Shown here: positions 9,824-22,600 of the stretch, in pieces
Position numbering within the stretch: position 1 is the stretch's first letter
Layout: each line of letters starts with the position of its first letter
Assembly: GCA_008828725.1 (NCBI GenBank)
Contig: MEHQ01003857.1
Location: forward strand, 308,192 to 372,191
Reading direction: 5' to 3'
Length of the DNA stretch: 64,000 nt
Origin: Saccharina japonica
Lineage: Eukaryota > Sar > Phaeophyceae > Laminariales > Laminariaceae
Position numbers and translations under genes: made by a program
Notes under the pieces: generated by a model
Told to the model about the DNA's origin: nothing
What the model saw: the letters and a program-made list of their open reading frames with translations, nothing else
The model's database searches: none

Positions 9824-12800
9824 GGTGATGGTGATGATGGTGATGGTGATGGTGATGATGGTGATGGTGATGATGATGATGATGATGATGATGATGGTGA
9901 TGATGGTGATGGTGATAATGGTGATGATGGTGATGGTGATGGTGATGATGATGGTGATGATGGTGATGATGATGATGATGATGACGATGATGATGATGAT
10001 GATGACGATGATGGTGATGATGATGATAATGATGACGATGATGATGATGATGATGGTGATATGAAGGCGGCTGTTCCTCACATCGGGTGGAACGGTCTGT
10101 GCGTGAAGAAGAAGCACGCCTTCGTGGACAGCTTCGACACTGAAGCCGACGCCGTCTACTTCGTCCACAGCTTCCGCGCGTCTCCCTCGTGAGTGCTCCT
10201 CGTTACCCTATATATCATCGCGGTCGAGCACTTCAAACATGCCCACTCACAGGCATGCATACCGATCTGTCCCTAAATGTAACTATATGTAAGGACCGTT
10301 CGGAATATATAGAACTATGTATAAAAACGTTAGGGCTGGTCGGTGTTACTTACCCGATGGCTACTTTCTTTTCTTCAGCTTTCAAGAGGTGTTTTATTTT
10401 CTTTGTTCTTGCCCCGTGGCTGCGTACGAGTAGATGGAACGAGGAACAAACGCCTGCTGTATTCTCCCTTTCCAGCTTGCCATACCCGCGGGACTTGAAG
10501 TCACCCACAATCCCGAAGGGGAACCTTGTAGTTATCTAAACAATCTTCCTATATTTAGGGACGTAGTATTAATAGTAGGGGCTTGCACCCATCAGAGTCC
10601 CTCGTGAGTATTGGTGGTTGTGGTGCCAGTCGCGTGCCAGTACAGTATGCCACCCTGCCCCTAAACATACAGACCGTTTGGAGCATTGTTTATTATACAA
10701 ACGGTCTGTATATTTCGGGACAAATTGATATTCTGCGACGCATTTTGGTAATGTTCCTTCAAGGGCACCTCCCCGTTCTAATATCACTATTCATAATAGA
10801 CTTTCAACAAGTGGGATTATGTTTCAACGCCGTAAGGAAATCGTTTCGTGCTCTTTGGCGTATCGCACGTGCTGTACCGTCCAACAGTCGTTTGCTTTTA
10901 ACGTCTTTACAATTACTTGTCAGCTTGTTTCGCAAGAGTTTTTACACTAAATGGTCTTGTGGATTCTCGGTGTTCACAGGTGTCTTCCCTTCTCCCACCG
11001 GGTAACCTATGTACCTGCCTTTTGTTTTTTTGCGAATAGGGTTCAGCATCCCCCACCGCTCTTCGGTGTTCAGTCACCGAGCTTTTACGAACTCGCGCCC
11101 CCGCGTTTTCACGAAGACACGACAAATGCGTACAAGAAGTATCTTGATTTTGTTTTAATCCATCGAGTATCTAACCAAGGCCTCTACGAGCAGAGTTTAC
11201 ATTTATCCTGTTGAATCCACCAAAACAGACGTTAACGAGGTTTGGGAACCCCCCCTCCGCTGCCCTTATTTTACACCAGGTGCCTGTTTTTTTTTACAAT
11301 GTGGTAGCAATAACAAGGCCTGAGCACCCCCTCCTCCACCCTCTGCTGCCCATATTTAATAACTGGTACCGGTACCCGCTTTTTACCGGTATGATGATGT
11401 TTACAAAATCTGACGACCCAAGACCCCCCCCCCACACCTTAAAAACAAAACTATCAATTCGACGCTGTCATGTATATGACATGCAAGAAAACACGCATAA
11501 GGTGCCAAACTCGCCTCGCAAGCGATTCTTACTAGGGTGCAGCCCAACGTTCATGCGACTCGCCGAACACGTCACGGCGCCATGTACGCGCTTGGTGCAT
11601 GCAATATCTGCCTGGTCGGTGAAAAGCCGACGTTGCTCCGTCCCGGAATGGTAGGGATGCGAGGGTCTATAGTCGTACGACCCCCTCCCCCCCGCCCTTT
11701 CCTCTGCCCTTTTTTTTGTGAAGGCCCGAGAACGAAGAGTGGGTGCTGAGCACCACGACATACGGGGCGCGGCAGGGGGAGGAACCGGAGCACTTCATCT
11801 CGTCCATCCAGAAGGGGAATGTTACCGCATGCCAGTTCCACCCAGAGAAGAGCGGGAAGGTGATGGCAGCAACTCACGTACTGGATGTTATACCCTACCG
11901 TATAGCGTGCTGTAGTTCCTGCTGTGCACCCTGCTGTTTACCCTACTTCTTGCATATCGTGTTGCTGTAGTTCTTGTGAATTCTACTCTCCGCCCTACCT
12001 GGTTTGGTAAAACGCACTGTAGTGTGCTGTAGAACTACAGCTATGTGCGGTAGTCTACTGCAGACCCTATTGTATACCCTACTGTGCTCTACTGCTGTGT
12101 GTAGCCTACTGCTGTACACCCTACTGCACTACCCTGCATTACACCACAGAACACCTCACCCAACCCCACCCCACCCCACCTTAACTAACCCCCCCTTCCC
12201 ACCCCTTCCCGCCCACCACACCACACCACACACCACACCACACCCCCACGCCATATCATGCCGAACCACACCCCACACCATACCACATCACACCACACTA
12301 CACTACACTACACTACACTGCACTACACCCCACCCCACCCCACCGCATCCCATGACAACAAACTGCATCGGAGTATTATTTGAAGTCGTACTTATGGACA
12401 AAAACCCGTGTTGTACCGGTATGTTACATACGCCGTCGTGTTGGCTTGAACTATTGGCTTGAGCTATTGGCTTGAGCTATTGGCTTGAGCTACGTACTGT
12501 CTTGAGCTACTGGCTTGAGCTATTGGCTTGAGCTTTTGGGTTGAGACACTTGCTACGACAGGGGTAGCACTTTATAGACCAAATATTTGTGACTGACTAT
12601 TTACTGGCTATTATTGACTATTACTGACTACTACTGACTATTACTGACTACTATTGATTACGTATCATTGACTATTACTGACTATCAGGTATTACGGACT
12701 ATTCCTGACTATTACTGACTATTACTGACTACTACTGACTACTACTGACTACTACTGACTACTATTGATTACGTATCATTGACTATTACTGACTATCAGG

Positions 12801-15800
12801 TATTTCTGACTATTAGTGACTATTACCGACTGTTACTGACTATTACTGACTATTGCTGACTATTACTGACTATTACTGATCATTACTGACTAGTAGTATG
12901 CTCCTCAACTGAGCAGCTTCATACCCAATATCGCCCGAATCTCTTTTGTGCTTTACACTATTAATAGTTTTCAATTTGCACCTAGGCCGTGGTTGTGTTT
13001 GGCTTTGGCATTGCTCATCGGGTTGCACTTGTATTTTCCTCAAGATCAGGTGTTGGGCGGGGTACTGTATAGAGCTCCTATACTATATCCACGATAATGA
13101 AGGGATCGCTCTCAGAAAATCGTGGGTGCACCCTTACAAGGCAAATAGCACGCATCTTACGTCTTATTCACCCCGTGATACGTCTTATACACCCCGTGAT
13201 ACACGCTTTATATACGATTCACTCAGCTAGCACATATGTCAGTTTCGACGAAATCCTCGATCTCACAGCTGTTTAAAAAAAAAATAATTAAATATACGAT
13301 TCAACGCGAGTCGACGAGGGAAGGGAATGCTGCAACTGAATGAACTCTTCTCGCCATAAAACTGAAGACACGCTCCGTAGTAGGGGGGGGGGCGGAGAAG
13401 TGCCTGCTATGTGATCCTACTATTCGTGATAGACTAATAAACTAATATATTATTAATAATAGACTAATATACTTCGTATGAATATATACCAGGTAATATA
13501 CTGTAGGCTATTACACTAATCGCTATTAATAGTAATATATCAGAGTTACGAAAGGAAGGGAACTACGTATTGATAGAGAAGGGCGAAGATAAAATATGAC
13601 ACAGAAAAAAATAAAATTAAAGTAATACCCCGAGTTTTAGTTTCATCTATACCCCGTGTGTATATGTATTGAAAAAACATCCGCTGTGATATCGGAGATT
13701 TCGTCGAAACTCATCTTTGCAAGCTGCGTGTCAAATTGTTTGTATACAAGGTTGGTCTTCGACTGCTGGGGTCGTTCCTGCAGTCTGTGGAAAGTGGCGG
13801 TTCAGCGGCGGGGACAGGGGACGGGGATGGCGAAGGCGGAGGGTGCAGGGGAAGCGTGGAGACTAAGCTGGTCAAGAGGGTCGTCGCCTGCCTCGATGTC
13901 AGGTTCGAACGCGTGCTATCTGCCTTAGGGCTTTTGAGTTTATTTGCAAAAATAAATAATTAACGGAACCAACTGCTGAGAGCGCTTAGTAGTGTCGGTA
14001 GGCACAATTCGATGCGAGTCGACGAGGGAAGAAAGGGCTGAAGTCTTCTCGCGATAAAAATGCAAGGCACGAACCGTAGTGGGGGAGAAGGGAGAGGAGC
14101 CTACTTTGAGACCCCGGATCTGAGTTACGACCAGGAAGGAGAGATAAGAGAAGGACGAAGATAATAAATGGGACGGGGGGAAAAAAACCCAACGTATTTG
14201 GCTTATATAGGGGTGCACCTATTTCGTGTGTGTGAAGGTGGTCACTTGAGAGGGAGGAGCTTCATACCTCACACAAAAAGTGATTTTGAGATGAAAAAAG
14301 TGCAACTCGACCGGGTGAACGATCCCGTGGCCTCTACAAGTATGCCACCTATGCCACGAAAGGTGGTGTAAAACACTATCGATAGTAGTATTCCAACAAT
14401 ACTACTCGTATGGGCATTGCCAAATTGCAGTAGTATTGGTAGTTCCTGACCCAAGGTGCGGCGTTACTCATAATACGTATGTTCCCCGAAATGTGATGCT
14501 ATACTCGTAGCACGCCTCTGCTAAAATACAGTAGTTCGTTCGCATTCCGTAACATGACGTGGCTTGAACTCTGTTTGCGTTGTATTGATGACGAACCTTA
14601 GGCATTGTTTGCATCAGCATGACACACTGGCTGCTGGCTACATCACAACGATACGTTGTATGATATATTGGCTGCTGGTCACATCACTATGATAAGTGTT
14701 TCGTTTTGTTCACATCGTACCGATGTGCCTGTGGCTTACAGTATGAAGTGCGCGTCGACTTGGTGTGCCTTTGGGCTAGTTTTCCTGTCATAATGTTGTG
14801 TGTTTGATTTGTTCGAATATTCATGATGCCTCTCAGGCGTTATCCGCATCTGATCCGCATCAAAATGGTACCAGTACCAGCTAGCGCTTAGCTCGACTTT
14901 GTGTGTCTTTAGGTTAGTTTTCCGGTCATAATGTTGCGTGTTTGACTTTGTCTGGATCTTAATGAAGCCTCTCAGGCGTTGTCGGCATCTGATCTGCATC
15001 AAAATGGTACCAGGACCAGCTAGCGTTTCGCTTAGGTTCGCATCTCAAAGATGTGCCTTTGGTTGTTGTGCGCATCACGAGGATGCGCCTTTGGCTTTAT
15101 CTGCATCTTGAAACGTCTTTGACTAATCACGTGCGACTATGTGCCGAAATATTCGGATCGTTTGGATTAAATATGATTGTACGAACGGTGCTTATATTTC
15201 GGTACAGAGTGGTAGGTCTCATCAAAATTGAATGTGCAAGCTTTTGCTTTTGGCTGATAGTTGCATCAAAATGGCGTGCGTTTGGCTTTTGTCCGGATCA
15301 TATTGACGCGTCTTTGACGTAAGTTGCATACATACAAAAATGATGTGGCTTTGGCTCAGTTCGCATCATGGTGGTATACATTTGATTCATCTCCGCATCA
15401 CAACGATGTACGTTTGGCTCATTGATAGATTGTATCTGTGACTCAGGCCTGCTTCTCATCAGAACGACAACGACAATAACAACAGTTGTCGATGTACTGA
15501 GCATTGCATTCGTTTGTTCGATCTTATCTATACATTGGTGTTTGCCGTTTGATGCATGTCAGGTCTAACGACAGCGGTGACCTTGTGGTGACGAAGGGAG
15601 ACCAGTACGATGTGCGGGAGGCGGGCACGGAGGAGGGGAAAGGGGACGTCAGAAACCTAGGGAAACCGGTCGACCTTTCCGGCAGGTAACCAACTACGTA
15701 TATACGGTACCTGGTTTCTATTACTACCGTATCTGGTACAGTAATATGTCAGTTTTTTATCAACCCTATGCTATTGCTGTTGACTGCCGAAGCAGAACGG

Positions 15801-16578
15801 GCTGCTTTGGTCGGGCATGGGAAATGTCAGGTGTCCAGGCTAAAATGCACGACTTGTGCCACACGCGCGCAGCACGGCACACTATGACGAGGGGACATAC
15901 CATACTATTAATAAATCATAAACCAAACATTACAGGTATGTGTGGTTTCTGGGTCCATCGGGTGTTCTGATTACTGTAATATGTATTGCTATGTATTACT
16001 ATAGCCTCCATAATAAATCACTCTACTACTCATACCGCTTCGGCCTCCCACTCTTAGACCGGACGAAGACGGGTTAAGATCGCGCCTGTTTAATTTTTGT
16101 CCCTATGTGAATGTCAACCCATAAACAACGGGCTCGTATTAACTGTCACGGTGTAATTTGCAACGACCTCCTATAAGCACCGAGAAGGATGTGCCGCATA
16201 TATATAGCACCGGAAATCTACTTCAAGTTTTACACCCACATGGCAAAAACGAAACAGCCAAGGGTTCGGCCACTACCGACCTTGCTATAATGGAGGTGTA
16301 GAGGTGTCATGATACAGGTATGGCAGAGTATCGAACCGAACCGAACCGAACCGAACCGATGCGCATGTAAGTCATAACGAAGTAATCGCACGACGTATCG
16401 CTGTGTCTAAAATATATGAGACACTTGTATATGTATATGTCCGAAAATATAAGGTACGATGGTATATTCATAATAGTTCCAAAAGTTCCTTAGATTTCGA
16501 GCCAGAGCGATACGAAACATAAAAACGCAACTTGTGGTACGAAACAGAAACGAAACTGGCTTGATTCCTTTTCTGTTT

Positions 16579-16611
<33 letters not shown>

Positions 16612-19600
16612 GTGAAGGTACTACGAGGAGGGTGCGGACGAGATCTGCTTCCTGAACATCACTTCCTTCCGCCAGGGGGTGCTCGATGACATTCCCATGC
16701 TAAAGGTAAACCGTTACCCGAACAAAGCGAAGTCCCCTATAAACAATACCGGTAAACAGTAGTATATACTCTTAACACTGGGTAGGCTAGGCTAGGGTAG
16801 GGTAGGGTAGGGTAGGGTAGGGTAGGGTAGGGTAGGGTAGGGTAGGGTAGGGTAGGGTAGGGCAGGGTAGGGTAGGGTGGGGTAGGGTAGGTAGGGTAGG
16901 GTAGGTGATAGGACAATATAGGATTGAACAATATACCATATTATTTGATGGGATATACCGGAGGATACGATAGGACAGAACAGGACAATAGATGACGCGA
17001 CAGGATAGAACAATATGCCACAGGATAGGATATCATAGAACAAGACAATATTCTATACTTAGGACAGTATAGCAACGGATAGGGTATGGTATTACAAGAA
17101 TGGTCAGGACAGCAAACTGACCACCGTTTTTGCCGATCGTGGTTGCCACAATGAAGGTGCTGGAGCTGGCCTCTGAGAGGGTGTTCGTGCCCCTCACGGT
17201 CGGCGGTGGCATCAGGAGCTACACCGATGACGAGGGCAAGGTGATGCCATTTTTGTTGCATAATTGCATAACATTTTCAGTATCATATTGGTCGCTTTAA
17301 GTGTTTCAGAATACACGACGGGGGGAAAAGACCTCGACCCTAGACTGCCACCCCACACACAATACACGAAAATATTGTCAAGAGTCACGACAATGGCGCT
17401 GTAGCAGATACATTGTAGTCGGGGAGCCGTTTTTTGCAAAGGGGTGCAGTATGTACACACGAGTAAGAAATATAACCATAAGGCTCACTTTTTGGGAGGC
17501 GCTACACCAAAGTTGTCATGTAATCGTGCTCAGTGGCGAGCTTCACACTAAATCCTATATACAAGTCTATGCTCAAGGATGGTGTCTCAATAAGGCTCTA
17601 AGGGTTGCTCAGGTTACGTGCTACTTGTTGGCAGGTCCATAGTGTAGCTCAAGCCATGGAAGTAACGCGTCAAGTATACTCCTTGTTCATGTACCGCAAC
17701 TGCTGTGCTTGTGTGACGAAAACGGGTCATCAACCAGCAAATCACAAATCAGGTTTCGACTCGCTACTGTATTGATATGCTCAGGGTCTCGGCTATTTGG
17801 CGAATGTGGTTGAATGTGCAGCAGCCTGCATTGGTGAAATGCTCCTATTATTCTCTAGCTGACTAGTCTAACCTTTTCGTGATAGAATATACTTTTTCGC
17901 GACCTACTTTGTGTTGTTTCGTGACCTACCCTAGTGCCGTTTTGCGACCTAGCATGTGTCGTTTTACGGCCTACTGTGCCTTTCGCGACCGAGTGAGCTA
18001 TCCGCGACGTACTTTACACTTTGGCGATCTAGTGCGCCTTTTCACGACCTAGTACGGTGTCGTTTCGCGATGTAACCTACAATTTCGTGACTAGGTGTAC
18101 CTTTTCGGGACCTTCGGTACATTTTAACAATACACTGTACCTTTTCGTGGTTCACTGTACCTTTTCACGATCGACTGTGTCTTTTTGCGACCTACTGGGC
18201 TTTTCTCGAACGACCTACTGTGCCATTTTTCACGATCTGCTGTACTTTTTATTCACTACCTACTGTGCCCTTTCGTGATCTACTTTGCCCCTTTTCGCGG
18301 CCTGTTGTGCCATCTCGCAACCTACTGTGCTTTTCTCGAACGGCCTACGGTGCCATTTTTCGCGATCTGCGGTGTACCTTTTCACGACCTACTGTGCCCT
18401 TTCGCGATCTACTTTGCCATTTTTCTCGACCTGTTGTGCCATCTCGCAACCTACTGTGTTTTTCTCGAGCAACCTACCGTGCCATTTTTCGCGATCTGTT
18501 GAACCTTTTCACGACCTACTGTGCCCTTTCGCGATCTACTGTGCCATTTTTCTGGACCTGTTGTGCCTTCTCGCCACCTACTGTACATTTTCCGCGATCT
18601 AGTGTTTTTGATCGTGATCGGATGCAACTTTTCGTGTTGACAGACGTACTCGGCCGTGGAAGTGGCCTCGAGGTACTTCAGGGCTGGCGCTGACAAGATA
18701 TCGCTGGGCTCTGACGCCGTATATGCCGCGGAGGTGAGCTGGTCGAGAAAAAACTGGCCGAACCCTTCATACGACTCATGCGCTACTTCATACAAATCAG
18801 GCAATCCATATGTAGAATGCATGCGATTCAATGAAAGTAGTGCAACTGATACCTTTTGCACCCACACATCGGTGGAAAAAACCTTTCAATACAAATCGAA
18901 TCAGTAAAGTTGATTTTTGAATGTTCGTATAAAGTTAAATTACTCATATACTTGATTGACACAATTCGTGCCTGGCACACCCACGTAAGGAGGGCAAGTG
19001 CAATCGGTACACTTCTGATACTGCGCCTATGCTTTTGTACTTGTTTGTCTTCTTCCATGGAGACGCTTTTTGGTTAGTCTGGTTTGTGAGCACGGGCCAG
19101 ATTCCAGGAAAATGAGATATGCATAATGTGAGAACATTATCACTGTCATCAGTCACATAGTACAATTCGTGCACTTCATTCATTTGCGCTCTTCATACAC
19201 TCCATAAACTTCGTACAGTTGCATACAACTTCACACAATTTGTAACTTCATACGAATTACAGCTTCATACAATTCCATACACTTCATACAAATCATATGT
19301 TTTTCACCCACGCAAGGGGGCGCATGCTTGGCGTGTATACGTAGGTCCGTAAAGGGTAAATGTCGGCTCGCCCTCTATTTTCCGCTGGTGACATCATAAC
19401 TCCCCTAATTTACCTCTTTGCGCTGGTGATGGCATGGTGCCTATCATCCTTCCCTGCCCACTATAGCTCTCCCATCTATTATTTTTTGCTCACAATGTCA
19501 TTGTCCGTCTCATCTCTCTTATTACGCTCGTGCCGTCATGGTGTCATACTGTATCCCTCTGACCCTTCTCTTTTCGCCCGTGAGTAACGCCATCAACGAT

Positions 19601-22600
19601 ATTACGCTTTTAGTTTTGCTCATGACGCCAGACGTTACTTCCTGCCACCCCCCTCTATTTCCATTCGTGACGTCATAAACCCTCCCACTCTTTGCATTGT
19701 TTAGCCCAGAACGCCATCGCCCCTCTCATTTCCACTAGTGACGTAATCTCGTGACATCATCTTCCCTATCGCCTCTCTCCTTCCGCTCGTGATATTATCA
19801 TCCCTCTCATCTCTTTTTCTTTTCACGACGTTCTCATCCCTATCATTCCTCTATGTTTGCCTCATGCTGGCATCATCCCTCGCACCTCTCTCTCTCTCTT
19901 CGCTCGCGACGTTCTCATCCATATCATTCCCCTCTTTTGCCTCACGCTGGAATCATCCCTTGCTCGCCTCTCTCTCTCTTTTCGCTCGCGACGTTCTCAT
20001 CCCTATCATTCCCCTCCATTTGCCTCGTAATGGCTTCACCCCTCTCATCTCTCTCTCTTTTCGCTCGCGACGTTTTCATCGCTATCATTTCCCTCTTTTT
20101 GCCTCTCGATACCGTCATCCCCTTCGCAACGCCCCACCCAAAACCGCGTTATTCCTTCCACAACCATCCTGCGCAACCCAACCACCTCAACCATCCCCTC
20201 CCTGTACCCTACACTACCGCACCCCCCCCAAGTCAGCCCCAACACAAAAAGAGCGATACAATAGACTAGTGCTGGTGTAGACTACTGAAGATTACCTGGT
20301 ACTTGTTGGAGAAAACGCATGTTCATACGTCTTAAAGGGCGTGATCGCAGACCCCGGAAGGCAGTGGTTAGAGCAATCAACCATCGCTTACAAGTGCGAG
20401 CCAACATCGAGGTCGAGAGAACAGCAGCAGCAGCTATCATAGCGCTGTTGTTGTGAAAAAATCAAAACAAAAAACTCACCGAAGATACCCGGAAAAACAA
20501 AAACAGGCCGTTGTCGTGTCGGTCGACCCCAGGAGGGTGAGCTATCGACGCTGTTATATAACCCTTGCACACCTCGGACAGATGATGATCTGTATGATCT
20601 GTATGATCTGTATGATCTGTATGATCTGTATGATCTGTATGATCTGTATGATCTGTATGATCTGTATGATCTGTATGATCTGTATCATATAGATAATCGA
20701 TTCCTACTTGATGAGCTAGATCTTTCAGGGCAGGTCAATGCCCGGTCTTGGTATGATTTAGCTCATGTTGCGGGCTGGGAACTGTGGTATAACCCGCATG
20801 ATCTACTTGTAGTGCCTGTTTCCTGGTTTGGATCTGTGGTATGTGCAGATCCTGCATAAGCTCTCGCAACGGCAGACGAGGAACTAGATTATCTACAGTA
20901 GATCATGATCTGCCCCGAGGTTTGAATTGAACCCTTGTACCGCGGCGGTTTTTCCTACACTAATCCCAAGTAGTTTGGGCCCACAGGCAGTCCGAGAGGG
21001 CTTCACCCTCTTGGGAGTTGAGAGGGGAACCCTTAACACTGACGGTAACCAGGGACGATTATCGCAACGCCCAATGCGTGATTGGGGGGTGATATGACAT
21101 GATACAATGGTTGCTGTCCGAGTTACAATGGTTGCAATGCAAGGAGTCAGTCGTACGGCACGGGCGCAACCTTATCCTCTCCGTTGGGCGCTCGCGCAGC
21201 TCGTAGACGGCTGATGAGCACCAGAGTTATCGTTTTTTTAATCGCTGTCTCGGGGTCCCAAAAGGCTTCACCCTACCAATACTAACCGTACTAACCCTAG
21301 CCCTAATACTATTACGGAGGGCCATAGGCCAAAATAATCAGGACCCATCACCTACCCGAAAACCTAAATACTCCAGTATTTTACTAAGCATATTTTGTCC
21401 TGATTACTATGTTTCCCCTTAATCACGGAAATAAAGGTCTACACAGAACCTCGCTACGACGGTAGAGGACACACCACTGCACCACTAGGTTTCGAGCCTC
21501 CTCGCTGGAGGCGTTCTCTTCCCTGGTGTACGTCATCGTGTCCCTAGGTGTAGCGTGACGTTGCCGGAAGATTCCCCGAGGCACATGTTTCGGAAAGAAA
21601 AAAACGACTTGGGATTAGAGCCCGATAGTATTTTCAGTATATTTATCCGGTAACATTCCGTCGTCGCATTAATTCGTATATAGTTTCGGATCAATAAGGC
21701 TTCTCTGCTGCGATCAGCCTCTCTCTCCCAGGGCTACTGACCCCCGCGTTGATTCGCCGGTAATCAACGCGGCACCTCGTTGCAGAGAGTAGTTACCCTG
21801 GTAAAATAAACACTACAACACATAAGGGTTGCCTACCTTAAGAAAAAAAACATCGGATTGGAAACAAAACGCCACAATTCCGCAGCTAATTATGGCGTAC
21901 GGCAGCATGAGTACATACAGGGTTATGTAGCTTTTTTGTTGTTAACATTTTTTGGCGGACGGTGTTTCGACTGTATCCCCAGGTGTATGTGACGTCGCCG
22001 GAAGATGCCCCCAAGCACACAGTGGTGAAGATCAAGGACACGGAGAAGGGAGGGCCGATGGGGCAGCGCCACTGCTGGTACCAGTGCACCGTCAAGGGTG
22101 GAAGGGAGGGGAAGGACATCGATGCCATGTCGCTCGCCAAGGTACACATAACAATACCTAACATTCACAGCTGTCAGATCTTGTCCCCCTCAAGTATATC
22201 CTTCATGAGGTCGTATGAAACCCGTAGTACGCGCGATCGAAGTATCATGCTACAAAGCTTGCAAAGGTACGTTTCGACGAATTCCTGGATCTTACAGCTG
22301 ATGTTTAACCCATTCAGAACTGAAAAATGTATCCGACACTAATTCCAAGTAGTTTGTCCCCATATTCGCGGGACCGGTTCTTAAGGGGTTAAAAACAAAA
22401 TATATGAACGGGCGCGATACTGCTAAATTTGAAACGTACATAATGACGTGTAATTTTTGAGAGCCATGCCACTCTCACCAAAAGGCATAGCGAAAACTGT
22501 GCTGCAACAGTAGACGGACTACTGTAGTACTGATAAAACAATGAGAGTGATGTCGCTTACCAAGATAGAATACCGATTCCGTCGTTGTTTCTCTGATTGC

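Noticed and set aside
9524-10192. 222-codon + strand frame with a long acidic Asp tract
   Set aside because: The Asp tract is translated GAT microsatellite. Only its last 122 nt are a real HIS7 exon.
20355-20420. tRNA-like sequence in a HIS7 intron
   Set aside because: The D-arm-like part is present, but the T arm and acceptor stem do not pair. A degenerate SINE head at most. A chance LEQSTIAYK frame here was also considered for the missing HisF exon and dropped for lack of splice sites and fit.
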